Shown here piece after piece: positions 7,944 to 13,743 of a stretch of DNA of 13,743 nt. How positions within the stretch are numbered: position 1 is the first letter of the stretch; every line of letters begins with the position of its first letter. The position numbers were made by a program, and so were the translations under genes. Origin of the DNA: an uncultured Clostridia bacterium. Its GTDB lineage: Bacteria; Bacillota; Clostridia; Oscillospirales; Acutalibacteraceae. The stretch covers positions 1-13,743 of the forward strand of contig CAMEMA010000015.1 in NCBI GenBank assembly GCA_945926705.1, in the 5' to 3' direction. A model generated the notes under the pieces. The model worked only from the letters and a program-made list of their open reading frames with translations. It did no database searches and had not been told where the DNA came from.

Positions 7944-8632
7944 ATTGTTCAGAAGAAATAAACAGCATGTATAAAATAAACAGTTGTCCACATCATGGTC
8001 CCTCACCTATTCCTGAAGAAGGAAAATGGATAAAAGCTTTTGAAATAAAAGACATTTATGGTTTATCTCACGGAGTTGGAAAATGTGCTCCGCAGCAAGG
8101 TGCCTGTAAACTTACTCTAAACGTAAAAAACGGAATAGTCGAAGAAGCCCTTGTGGAAACAATAGGGTGTTCGGGAATGACTCATTCCGCAGCCATGGCA
8201 GGAGAAATACTTCCAGGGAAAACCCTTATCGAATGTCTTAATACCGACCTGGTGTGCGATGCTATAAATAATGCCATGAAGGAAATATTTTTACAGCTTG
8301 TTTACGGTCGCTCTCAAACAGCTTTTTCAGAAAACGGACTACCTATAGGTGCAAGTCTTGAAGACCTAGGTAAAAACAGATGTTCTCAAGTAAGCACTAT
8401 AGTATCCACTTCAAAAAAAGGTGTGAGATATTTGCAAACAGCTGAAGGATATATTTTAAAATTAGCTATTGATGACAACGATGAAGTAATAGGATATAAA
8501 TTCGTCAATATAGGAGCAATGATTAAGAAAATTAAAAGTGGAATGCCGACTGAGGAAGCTTTTGAATCAAGTACAGGAACATACGGGCGTTTCGACGAAG
8601 CAGTTAAATTTATTGACCCTCGTTCTGAATAA
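7940..8632 (+). CDS. NifU/IscU-like iron-sulfur cluster scaffold protein (partner of GGGtGRT protein)
   Basis: This 230-aa cysteine-rich protein has a NifU_N/IscU-like core: a strand pattern CKLTLNVKNGIVEEALVETIGC, then GCSGMTHSAAMAGEILPGKTL (~76-95) in place of the scaffold GC...AS...GKT pattern. Cysteines are at 3, 16, 49, 56, 77, 99, 106 and 148; those near 49-56, 77 and 99-106 are candidates for Fe-S ligands. From memory, proteins of this type sit next to GGGtGRT-family genes in many clostridia and are annotated as Fe-S assembly scaffolds; their true role is unknown to me. The GTG start overlaps the murG stop by 4 nt and has AGGAGG (7927-7932) 7 nt upstream. No cysteine desulfurase gene is nearby. 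Confidence 0.8.
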   Translation: MNCSEEINSMYKINSCPHHGPSPIPEEGKWIKAFEIKDIYGLSHGVGKCAPQQGACKLTLNVKNGIVEEALVETIGCSGMTHSAAMAGEILPGKTLIECLNTDLVCDAINNAMKEIFLQLVYGRSQTAFSENGLPIGASLEDLGKNRCSQVSTIVSTSKKGVRYLQTAEGYILKLAIDDNDEVIGYKFVNIGAMIKKIKSGMPTEEAFESSTGTYGRFDEAVKFIDPRSE

Positions 8633-8662
8633 AAATATTGATTTTTAAGAAAGGAAGAAATC

Positions 8663-9661
8663 ATGAAAAATATAATTAACTTTGAAGGATTTGACAGAAG
8701 AATAGATACGATAAAAAAATGCCTTCAAAAATACAATATATCAGATTTAAACGAAGCTAAAGAAATTTGCAATAAAAAAAATATATTTCCTGATAAAATA
8801 GTTAAATCAATTCAGCCTTTAGCTTTCGAAAATGCAGTTTGGGCATACACTCTGGGATGTGCTGTGGCAATCAAAAACAAACCTAATTCAGCTCACCAAG
8901 CCGCTGAATATATCGGAGAAGGATTGCAAGCTTTTTGCATACCCGGCTCTGTAGCAGATTCCAGAAAAGTTGGAATCGGACATGGGAACCTTGCATCACG
9001 CCTTTTAAAAGAAGACACAAAATGTTTTGCGTTTATAGCAGGTCATGAATCCTTTGCCGCAGCTGAAGGGGCAATTGGTATAGTAAAATCTGCCAATAAA
9101 GCGAGAAAAGTTCCTTTAAGAGTTATTTTAAATGGTTTAGGCAAAGACGCAGCATATATAATTTCCAGAATTAATGGGTTTACGTATGTACGAACTGATT
9201 ATAATTTTGATACGGGAAAATTAAATATAATATCTGAAACCGCTTTTTCAAAAGGAGAACGCTCTCAAATAAGATGTTACGGCGCCAATGACGCTCTCGA
9301 AGGTTTAGAAATTTTAAAACATGAAAAAACAGATATTTCAATAACGGGAAATTCAACTAATCCTACCAGATTCCAACATATTGTCGCAGGAACATATAAA
9401 AAATGGGCTAATGAAAATCATAAAGAATATTTTTCAGTTGCATCAGGTGGAGGGACCGGAAGAACACTTCATCCGGACAACATGGCATCCGGTCCGGCTT
9501 CATACGGGTTAACCGATTCTATGGGAAGGATGCATGGAGACGCTCAATTTGCAGGATCTTCTTCTGTTCCGGCGCATGTTGATATGATGGGGTTTATAGG
9601 CATGGGAAATAATCCTATGGTAGGAGCGACAGTATCTTGCGCAGTAAAAGTATATTGCTAA
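8663..9661 (+). CDS. GGGtGRT-family protein of unknown function
   Basis: The 332-aa protein carries the motif that names its family, SGGGTGRT (residues 261-268), followed by conserved-looking blocks HPDNMASGPASYGLTDSMGR, MHGDAQFAGSSSVPAHVDM and GFIGMGNNPMVGAT at the C-terminus. No signal peptide or membrane span is seen, so it is cytoplasmic. The gly-rich loop suggests nucleotide or phosphate binding, which is inference. The start is ATG with AAGGAAG about 6 nt upstream. It follows the NifU-like gene by 30 nt, the usual family pairing as I recall it, so the two probably act together. It is the last gene of the wall operon. No clear terminator was seen after it, only AT-rich sequence. Confidence 0.88.
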   Translation: MKNIINFEGFDRRIDTIKKCLQKYNISDLNEAKEICNKKNIFPDKIVKSIQPLAFENAVWAYTLGCAVAIKNKPNSAHQAAEYIGEGLQAFCIPGSVADSRKVGIGHGNLASRLLKEDTKCFAFIAGHESFAAAEGAIGIVKSANKARKVPLRVILNGLGKDAAYIISRINGFTYVRTDYNFDTGKLNIISETAFSKGERSQIRCYGANDALEGLEILKHEKTDISITGNSTNPTRFQHIVAGTYKKWANENHKEYFSVASGGGTGRTLHPDNMASGPASYGLTDSMGRMHGDAQFAGSSSVPAHVDMMGFIGMGNNPMVGATVSCAVKVYC

Positions 9662-9776
9662 AAATTATTATGAATAGGGCATATATTAACATACCATGAT
9701 TTTAAGAATTTATATAACATTAAAAAATAAGCAAATTTTCGTAAATTTATTAATTAATTATTTTTTATAATTTTAA

Positions 9777-9805
9777 TTGTAAAAGCAGGTAATATATGCT
9801 AAAAT
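9777..9805 (+). promoter_or_regulatory. Putative sigma-A promoter before the 71-aa gene
   Basis: TTGTAA (9777-9782) and TAAAAT (9800-9805) are separated by 17 nt, about 47 nt upstream of the ATG at 9852. The rest of the gap 9662-9851 is AT-rich with no other structure I can support. Confidence 0.45.
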
Positions 9806-9851
9806 TTCTGTATGAGCTTAGTTGTTACCATAATTAACGGTGGGTGATAAA

Positions 9852-10067
9852 ATGGCTGATTGTAAAGTAGCGGACGAAACGACTAATTACAAAGTAGCAA
9901 GCAAAGTAATTGAAAATAATTCAAAAAAGGAATCAAACGAATTTATGCTCAATGACATAATTAAAAGGAAAATATTAGGAGAGTATGAATTGCAGAAAAA
10001 TCGTTCTAAGTGTAGTACCGGATTAGATGAAGTTGAGTCCATTGATAATAATTCAGCGAATGACTAA
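9852..10067 (+). CDS. Small hypothetical protein, 71 aa
   Basis: I do not recognise this protein. It is hydrophilic and charged, with no membrane segment, and has a short internal repeat (CKVA at 4-7 and YKVA at 13-16). Coding status rests on the context: a candidate promoter upstream, GGTGAT (9843-9848) just before the ATG, and a convincing terminator right after the stop. An in-frame GTG at 9840 overlaps the ribosome binding region and is unlikely to be the start. It stands alone as a one-gene unit between the wall operon and the PARG gene. Confidence 0.6.
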   Translation: MADCKVADETTNYKVASKVIENNSKKESNEFMLNDIIKRKILGEYELQKNRSKCSTGLDEVESIDNNSAND

Positions 10068-10088
10068 GTTTTACGAGAATTTACACAA

Positions 10089-10120
10089 AAGAGGAAAGCA
10101 TTATGCTTTTCTTTTTTATT
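10089..10120 (+). terminator. Rho-independent terminator after the 71-aa gene
   Basis: A 12-bp stem, AAGAGGAAAGCA pairing with TGCTTTTCTTTT (two G-T pairs) around a TTA loop, leads into a T-rich run. It lies 21 nt after the stop codon. Confidence 0.8.
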
Positions 10121-10196
10121 TAAAAAATATTATTATTAATAAAAAAATTAAGATTCTCTAAATAGAAGACCTTTAATTTAATTTTTAAATTGTATA

Positions 10197-10225
10197 TTTA
10201 CATTTATTTATAAAAATGATATAAT
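10197..10225 (+). promoter_or_regulatory. Sigma-A promoter of the PARG-like gene
   Basis: TTTACA (10197-10202) and a perfect TATAAT (10220-10225) are 17 nt apart, about 33 nt before the ATG. Together with the terminators on both sides this makes the PARG gene an independent, probably well-expressed unit. Confidence 0.8.
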
Positions 10226-10258
10226 ATAGTTAAGTTTAAATTTAGGAAGGACAAAACT

Positions 10259-11422
10259 ATGATTAAAAAAATCACATCCAGTGTACTTGCTTCCTTGTGT
10301 ATAGGAATTCCACTTACCAATGATTTGTGTTCTGCATATACTAACAAAAAGGATAGTCAAGTTTGCGAAGAAAAGACAAATAACAATAAAAAAGACAAAT
10401 CTTCCTTGAGTGAAAAAATTTTTTATGGATGTGGCGGCGTAATTCTAGGATTGGGATTAGGACATTATTTTTTTGGAAATTCATCTCCTAACAATGATAA
10501 AACACCCTCAGTTAAAATAAATGAACCCCCTATGGAAACAGCTTTACCGGAAGATAAAAAAAGTTTGGAAGAATTGAAGAATATATTTTTTGATACATAT
10601 AAAAAAATTGATCAATCAAGAATTGATCCAAATCAGTCTGAAATATTTGCTTTGAAAAATGGAATGGGTAGTGAATTGGGAGGCACAACTATATATTTAC
10701 CCAAATCCAATAAAGGCGGAAATAAATGTGAGTTTGTTGTAGAGTCGGGTCGTTCTTTTGCAGTAGTTAAACGTTTGAAAGATTTTGGTTTTATAACCAA
10801 TAATGATAGAATTGCAGTGTTAAACTTTGCCAATTACTACACACCCGGCGGTGGAGTAAAAAATGGATGTAAAGCACAGGAAGAAAGTTTGTGTCGCATA
10901 AGCACATTATATGCTCATCTGGAAAAATTATGGAATCCATTCTATAAAATGAATAGAAGCGTTAGAAAAGATAATCGTGGAGGAGATCGAGGAATTTATA
11001 CCAGAGGTGTCGTACAATTGAAGGAAGATACATCTTTACCAAATGATAATATTCTTCCCAGACACCAAAGATTAATTGTTGATGTTTTAACAGTAGCAGC
11101 TCCTGATTTAAGGAGTGATACCGAATTAAAAAATAACCCTCAAAAAGTAAAGAATATAATGGTTAATCGTATAAAGTTAATTGTTGCTATGGCTATTAAA
11201 AATAAAGTAGATGTGCTAGTTCTCGGATCTCTCGGATGCGGAGCTTTCGGCGTTGACCCTAAAATATGTGCCGATGCATATCATGAAGTTTTAGTTAAGG
11301 AAGGTTATGCTTCTTACTTTAAAAAAATTGTATTTCCTATTCTTGTGGTAAAAGGTTTTGAAACTGATAAAAACAATTATGGAGTATTTGCAGAAAAATT
11401 CCATGGATTAAAAGTTAAATAA
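10259..11422 (+). CDS. Membrane-targeted bacterial-type poly(ADP-ribose) glycohydrolase (DUF2263/TIGR02452 macrodomain family)
   Basis: The C-terminal ~280 residues match the bacterial-type PARG fold, which removes ADP-ribose from proteins. NFAN (189-192) is followed by the PARG signature GGG-x7-QEE: Gly197-199, then Gln207-Glu208-Glu209, Glu209 being the expected catalytic acid. SLCRISTLY follows, and GSLGCGAFGVDP appears near residue 325 as in macrodomains. The N-terminus is unusual: a basic start, a hydrophobic stretch (~6-22) with a possible signal-peptidase site after CSA (24-26), then a second Gly-rich hydrophobic stretch (~54-73) and a low-complexity linker. If both segments insert, the enzyme domain faces the cytoplasm; if the second is not a stop-transfer signal, the domain is exported. 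AGGAAGG lies about 8 nt before the ATG. Catalysis on poly- versus mono-ADP-ribose cannot be told from sequence. Confidence 0.85.
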   Translation: MIKKITSSVLASLCIGIPLTNDLCSAYTNKKDSQVCEEKTNNNKKDKSSLSEKIFYGCGGVILGLGLGHYFFGNSSPNNDKTPSVKINEPPMETALPEDKKSLEELKNIFFDTYKKIDQSRIDPNQSEIFALKNGMGSELGGTTIYLPKSNKGGNKCEFVVESGRSFAVVKRLKDFGFITNNDRIAVLNFANYYTPGGGVKNGCKAQEESLCRISTLYAHLEKLWNPFYKMNRSVRKDNRGGDRGIYTRGVVQLKEDTSLPNDNILPRHQRLIVDVLTVAAPDLRSDTELKNNPQKVKNIMVNRIKLIVAMAIKNKVDVLVLGSLGCGAFGVDPKICADAYHEVLVKEGYASYFKKIVFPILVVKGFETDKNNYGVFAEKFHGLKVK

Positions 11423-11439
11423 GTAAATACGTTTTATAC

Positions 11440-11470
11440 TACCCCTGACTATGGTCAAGGGGTAATTTTT
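11440..11470 (+). terminator. Rho-independent terminator after the PARG-like gene
   Basis: A 10-bp stem (TACCCCTGAC with GTCAAGGGGTA, one bulged A) and a TATG loop, followed by AATTTTT. It begins 18 nt after the stop codon. Confidence 0.85.
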
Positions 11471-11528
11471 AATTAAAAATAATAAACTCACAAAATGACT
11501 TTAAAAATTAAAATCTATAATAAAACAA

Positions 11529-11558
11529 GAATAAAATCAAATAATATAAACGATAATT
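11529..11558 (+). promoter_or_regulatory. Weak candidate sigma-G-type promoter of spoVAD
   Basis: GAATA (11529-11533) and GATAATT (11552-11558), 18 nt apart, fit the forespore sigma-G pattern (gHATR, spacer 17-18, cATHHTA) with two mismatches in the -10 box. spoVA genes are sigma-G dependent in B. subtilis, which is why this was considered. The AT-rich context makes chance matches easy. Confidence 0.25.
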
Positions 11559-11593
11559 TTTTAAATTTTTAAAATCATAAAGGAGTAATATTA

Positions 11594-12607
11594 ATGGGTA
11601 AAAGAATAGGAAAAAATACCGTATTGATGGAAAATAATCCTTGTGTAAAAAGTTTTGCATCGGTATGCGGAAAAAAAGAAGCACAAGGACCTCTGGGAAA
11701 TCAATTTGACAAAATATTTGAAGATACCACTTTAGAAGAGTCTTCCTGGGAAAAAGCCGAAAGCAGACTTCAAGCTGAATCTGTCAATCTTGCACTTGAA
11801 AAAGCAAATCTCAAAACTCAAGATATAAATTATATTTTTGCCGGAGACCTTTTAAATCAATGTATGTCATCAGCGTTCGGTCTCAGAGAGCTCGGAATAC
11901 CTTTTTTAGGACAATTTGGTGCATGCTCAACAATGGCTCAAACACTATTCCTTGCCGCAACAACAATCGAAGCAGGTATAGCCAATTATTCAGTTGCCGT
12001 AACATCTTCTCATTTTTGCTCTTCAGAAAGACAATTTAGATTTCCTCTTAATTACGGAGGTCAAAGAACCCCTACCGCACAGTGGACAGTAACAGGTTCC
12101 GGAGCAATTGTTATAGAACATCAAAACAATCCGGGAATTAAAATAAAACATGCAACAGTTGGTAAAATAGTGGATTTAGGTATAAAAGATGCAAACAACA
12201 TGGGCGCAGCCATGGCTCCGGCTGCTGCAAAAACCATGCAGTCATTTTTTGAAGATACAAAAACTCATCCCAGCGAATATGACATGATTTTTACCGGAGA
12301 TTTAGGAGAAGTAGGTTCAAACTTATTTAAAGAATTAATGCTCAAAGATGGATTCCATATAGGAGAAAATTACAATGATTGTGGTTTAATGATATATCAA
12401 AAAGAAGTTCAAGATGTGCACGCAGGTGGTTCCGGTTGTGGATGTTCAGCGTCGGTTTTGTGTTCTTTAATTTTAAGAAGTATTAAAGCAAAAAAATGGA
12501 AAAATATACTATTTATGGCTACCGGCGCACTCATGTCCCCCACATCTTCACAGCAAGGAGAAACCATTCCCGGCGTGGCTCATTTAATTAATCTTGTAAG
12601 TGAATAA
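11594..12607 (+). CDS. spoVAD: Stage V sporulation protein AD
   Basis: SpoVAD is the dipicolinic-acid-binding, thiolase-fold component of the SpoVA system that loads DPA into the forespore and releases it at germination. The 337-aa length is that of the family. Recognisable blocks are GKNTVLMENNPCVKSFASV at the N-terminus, AGDLLNQC, FGLRELGIPFLGQFGACSTM, SSHFCSSERQFRFPLNYGGQR, RTPTAQWTVTGSGA, FTGDLGEVGS, and HAGGSGCGCSASVL before the C-terminal LMSPTSSQQGETIPGVAHL. The start is ATG with AAAGGAG (11579-11585) 8 nt upstream. Normally it lies between spoVAC and spoVAE. Here a PARG gene with its own terminator precedes it and a terminator follows it, so it is a stand-alone gene. The rest of the SpoVA system must be elsewhere or missing. 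Confidence 0.96.
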   Translation: MGKRIGKNTVLMENNPCVKSFASVCGKKEAQGPLGNQFDKIFEDTTLEESSWEKAESRLQAESVNLALEKANLKTQDINYIFAGDLLNQCMSSAFGLRELGIPFLGQFGACSTMAQTLFLAATTIEAGIANYSVAVTSSHFCSSERQFRFPLNYGGQRTPTAQWTVTGSGAIVIEHQNNPGIKIKHATVGKIVDLGIKDANNMGAAMAPAAAKTMQSFFEDTKTHPSEYDMIFTGDLGEVGSNLFKELMLKDGFHIGENYNDCGLMIYQKEVQDVHAGGSGCGCSASVLCSLILRSIKAKKWKNILFMATGALMSPTSSQQGETIPGVAHLINLVSE

Positions 12608-12659
12608 AAAAATATATTTAAATATAAAATTAGCCACGCTGATAAGCGTGGTTTTTATA
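12593..12659. repeat. Direct repeat copy 1: spoVAD 3' end plus terminator
   Basis: These 67 bp recur at 13677-13743, offset exactly 1084 bp. The 55 bp from 12605 are identical, and the 12 bp before have two mismatches (12602 and 12604). Copy 1 includes the last four codons of spoVAD (L-V-S-E) and its stop. Since the window ends inside copy 2, the true repeat may be longer. Confidence 0.9.
12625..12657 (+). terminator. Bidirectional terminator between spoVAD and the 232-aa gene
   Basis: The GC-rich stem CCACGC/GCGTGG (12634-12639 and 12646-12651) with loop TGATAA has an A-rich left flank and TTTTT on the right, so it can stop transcription from both convergent genes. It is part of the direct repeat at 12593-12659. 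Confidence 0.85.
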
Positions 12660-12672
12660 AAACGAAATTATT

Positions 12673-13371
12673 TTATTTTACTGCGTCGAACAATCCGAAC
12701 TGTAATATAAATTCTTCATACAATTTTTTATTTTCTAACATATCTTTTAACATGTCTTTATTTACCGGACCCCAGCATACATCTTTTGCACTAGATATTC
12801 CAAGGGCAAAATTTAAAGTGGTTATATTATGAACAGCATCTATAAAATCTTCCGGATAACCGTGCCCGGGACAATTCTTTAACAACGCACCTATAGCTAA
12901 AAACAAAGCATTTTTCCATTGCGGTAAAGTGTTATCCCTATAATCAATTTTCATATTATCAAAAAGTTTCTCTTGAGGTATATAAAATTCATCATTTTCA
13001 TTAACCTTCATATCTTTTTCATTAACCTTCATATCTTTACATTCACGACAAAAATGTTCATAAGCACCTTCTATCTGTAATCCACTAGTAGCCTCCCATT
13101 TCCTCATGTCATTTCCGTAGTATATACCGTCCGACAATTCTTTGAATTCTTGTTTTAAACCATCATAGCCTTCTTCATTAAATTTGAGAACCTTACCATT
13201 TTTATACTTCACAAACTTCAAATAGTCCATCTGATCCTTAAATTTTCCAAAATGTTCATCAAAGTGGCCATTTATATATTGTTTTATCTTTGTACTAATC
13301 GTAATAACACATTTATCTAATTTTTCTTGATAATTTTTTATCCCATATTTTTCTCCGAAATTTGTAGCCAT
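12673..13371 (-). CDS. Hypothetical protein, 232 aa, in a repeat-bracketed cassette
   Basis: I do not recognise this protein. It is soluble-looking and charged, with a more hydrophobic C-terminal third (PQWKNALFLAIGALLKN, then TTLNFALGISSA). A heptapeptide KDMKVNE occurs twice in a row, from a perfect 21-bp tandem duplication at 12997-13038. The ATG at 13371 is chosen because GGTGAT (complement of 13376-13381) lies 4 nt upstream; the in-frame GTG at 13380 overlaps that site. It has its own consensus promoter and ends 16 nt from the bidirectional terminator shared with spoVAD. It lies between two copies of the spoVAD 3' end, which suggests it was acquired. Confidence 0.75.
   Translation of the reverse strand: MATNFGEKYGIKNYQEKLDKCVITISTKIKQYINGHFDEHFGKFKDQMDYLKFVKYKNGKVLKFNEEGYDGLKQEFKELSDGIYYGNDMRKWEATSGLQIEGAYEHFCRECKDMKVNEKDMKVNENDEFYIPQEKLFDNMKIDYRDNTLPQWKNALFLAIGALLKNCPGHGYPEDFIDAVHNITTLNFALGISSAKDVCWGPVNKDMLKDMLENKKLYEEFILQFGLFDAVK
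12997..13038. repeat. Perfect 21-bp tandem duplication inside the 232-aa gene
   Basis: Units 12997-13017 and 13018-13038 are identical, and the match extends 2 nt to the left. The length is a multiple of three, so the frame is kept and the result is KDMKVNE twice. Replication slippage is the simplest origin. Confidence 0.95.
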
Positions 13372-13422
13372 AAAAATCACCTATCCTTTTAAATTAAAAT
13401 TTTTTAAAGTAATACATCTCCT

Positions 13423-13450
13423 ATTATATAAGATTTTTATATTTTGTCAA
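13423..13450 (-). promoter_or_regulatory. Consensus sigma-A promoter of the 232-aa gene
   Basis: On the minus strand a perfect TTGACA (complement of 13445-13450) and a perfect TATAAT (13423-13428) are 16 nt apart, about 50 nt before the ATG. The leader also holds an unused AGGAG just after the -10 box. Confidence 0.8.
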
Positions 13451-13507
13451 TATATTTTTTAAAAAATAATCATATTTTATATATTTATATTATAATTTTA
13501 ATGCTAT

Positions 13508-13675
13508 TTAAAGCCAATCTTTATTAAAATATAAAGCAGGTTCGTACTTTATATTATTCGACACGGAAAAATATTTTTTTATGGGAAAATAAACTTTATT
13601 ATTTAAAAAATCATTTAACTCCGAAAACAATTCAATCAATTTAAACTCTATTTGGTATTTCCAAAATTTGTTATA
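13508..13675 (-). pseudogene. 3' remnant of an unidentified gene
   Basis: On the minus strand 56 codons read open to a TAA at 13508-13510, with normal protein-like composition (YNKFWKYQIEFKLIELF at the start, ALYFNKDWL at the end). There is no ATG and no ribosome binding site, and the upstream end coincides with the edge of repeat copy 2 (13676/13677). This looks like the C-terminus of a gene cut off at the repeat junction. The source family is unknown. An AT-rich open frame by chance cannot be excluded. The rest of 13381-13743 holds only the promoter of the 232-aa gene and repeat copy 2. Confidence 0.45.
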
Positions 13676-13676
13676 A

Positions 13677-13743
13677 CTTGTAAGTAAGTAAAAAAATATA
13701 TTTAAATATAAAATTAGCCACGCTGATAAGCGTGGTTTTTATA
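13677..13743. repeat. Direct repeat copy 2 of spoVAD 3' end plus terminator (runs to window edge)
   Basis: This copy matches 12593-12659 with two mismatches. Its start would read L-V-S-K-stop, but an in-frame stop lies directly before it, so it is not the end of a working gene. It contains the same hairpin (13718-13735) with a T tail. Confidence 0.9.

Noticed and set aside
8386..8664. Minus-strand open frame of 92 codons
   Set aside because: It is antisense to the end of the NifU-like gene, which is well supported by its overlap with murG and its family motifs.
9662..9776. Terminator after the GGGtGRT gene
   Set aside because: Only AT-only, imperfect inverted repeats are present; none makes a convincing GC-containing stem with a T tail.
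9810..9838. Sigma-G-like promoter (GTATG with CATAATTA) before the 71-aa gene
   Set aside because: The spacer is about 14 nt, too short for the 17-18 nt of that class.
12673..13675. Toxin-antitoxin or phage-defence system in the repeat-bracketed cassette
   Set aside because: Neither the 232-aa protein nor the remnant shows a motif I can tie to a known toxin, nuclease or defence family; position alone is not enough.
12593..13743. CRISPR-like or composite-transposon structure
   Set aside because: There are only two repeat copies 1084 bp apart, with no transposase, no terminal inverted repeats and no regular spacers.

Overview
The window looks like a low-GC, Gram-positive, endospore-forming bacterium of the Clostridia, possibly near the Ruminococcaceae/Oscillospirales. 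Supporting signs are the Firmicute-type long S12 N-terminus, a SpoVD/PbpB-type penicillin-binding protein with PASTA domains, an orphan spoVAD, the NifU-like plus GGGtGRT gene pair that I know mainly from clostridia, and near-consensus sigma-A promoters with AGGAGG-type ribosome binding sites. Very AT-rich spacers, unfamiliar lysine- and asparagine-rich proteins, a gene remnant and a membrane-targeted ADP-ribose-processing enzyme hint at a host-associated lifestyle. That last point is inference only.

Layout. (1) 1-333, minus strand: the 5' part of rpsL, its promoter, and a 32-bp palindrome next to the -10 box. (2) 361-2020, minus strand: two unrecognised genes in tandem, a 78-aa protein followed by a roughly 437-aa coiled-coil protein. 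They share a related N-terminal segment and one consensus promoter, and they lie directly upstream of the rpsL promoter. (3) 2095-9661, plus strand: one long probable operon, spoVD/pbpB-like, mraY, ftsW, murG, a NifU-like scaffold protein and a GGGtGRT-family protein. The first four genes make the lipid-linked peptidoglycan precursor (MraY, MurG), polymerise it (FtsW) and cross-link it (the PBP). The last two are tied on by a start/stop overlap. (4) 9777-11470, plus strand: two separately transcribed accessory genes, each with a promoter and terminator. One encodes a 71-aa hypothetical protein. The other encodes a bacterial-type poly(ADP-ribose) glycohydrolase with a signal-like N-terminus and a second hydrophobic segment. 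(5) 11529-12660, plus strand: spoVAD, the dipicolinic-acid-uptake protein of spores, without its usual spoVA partners. (6) 12593-13743: an unrecognised 232-aa minus-strand gene and the 3' remnant of another gene, bracketed by two near-identical 67-bp copies of the spoVAD 3' end plus terminator.

The wall operon and rpsL look like core chromosome. The other loci look like accessory insertions into it. No CRISPR array, transposase, integrase, tRNA or rRNA was seen. The strongest candidates for new biology are the membrane-targeted PARG, the repeat-bracketed cassette after spoVAD, the tandem paralogue pair next to rpsL, and the coupling of the NifU-like/GGGtGRT pair to the cell-wall operon.
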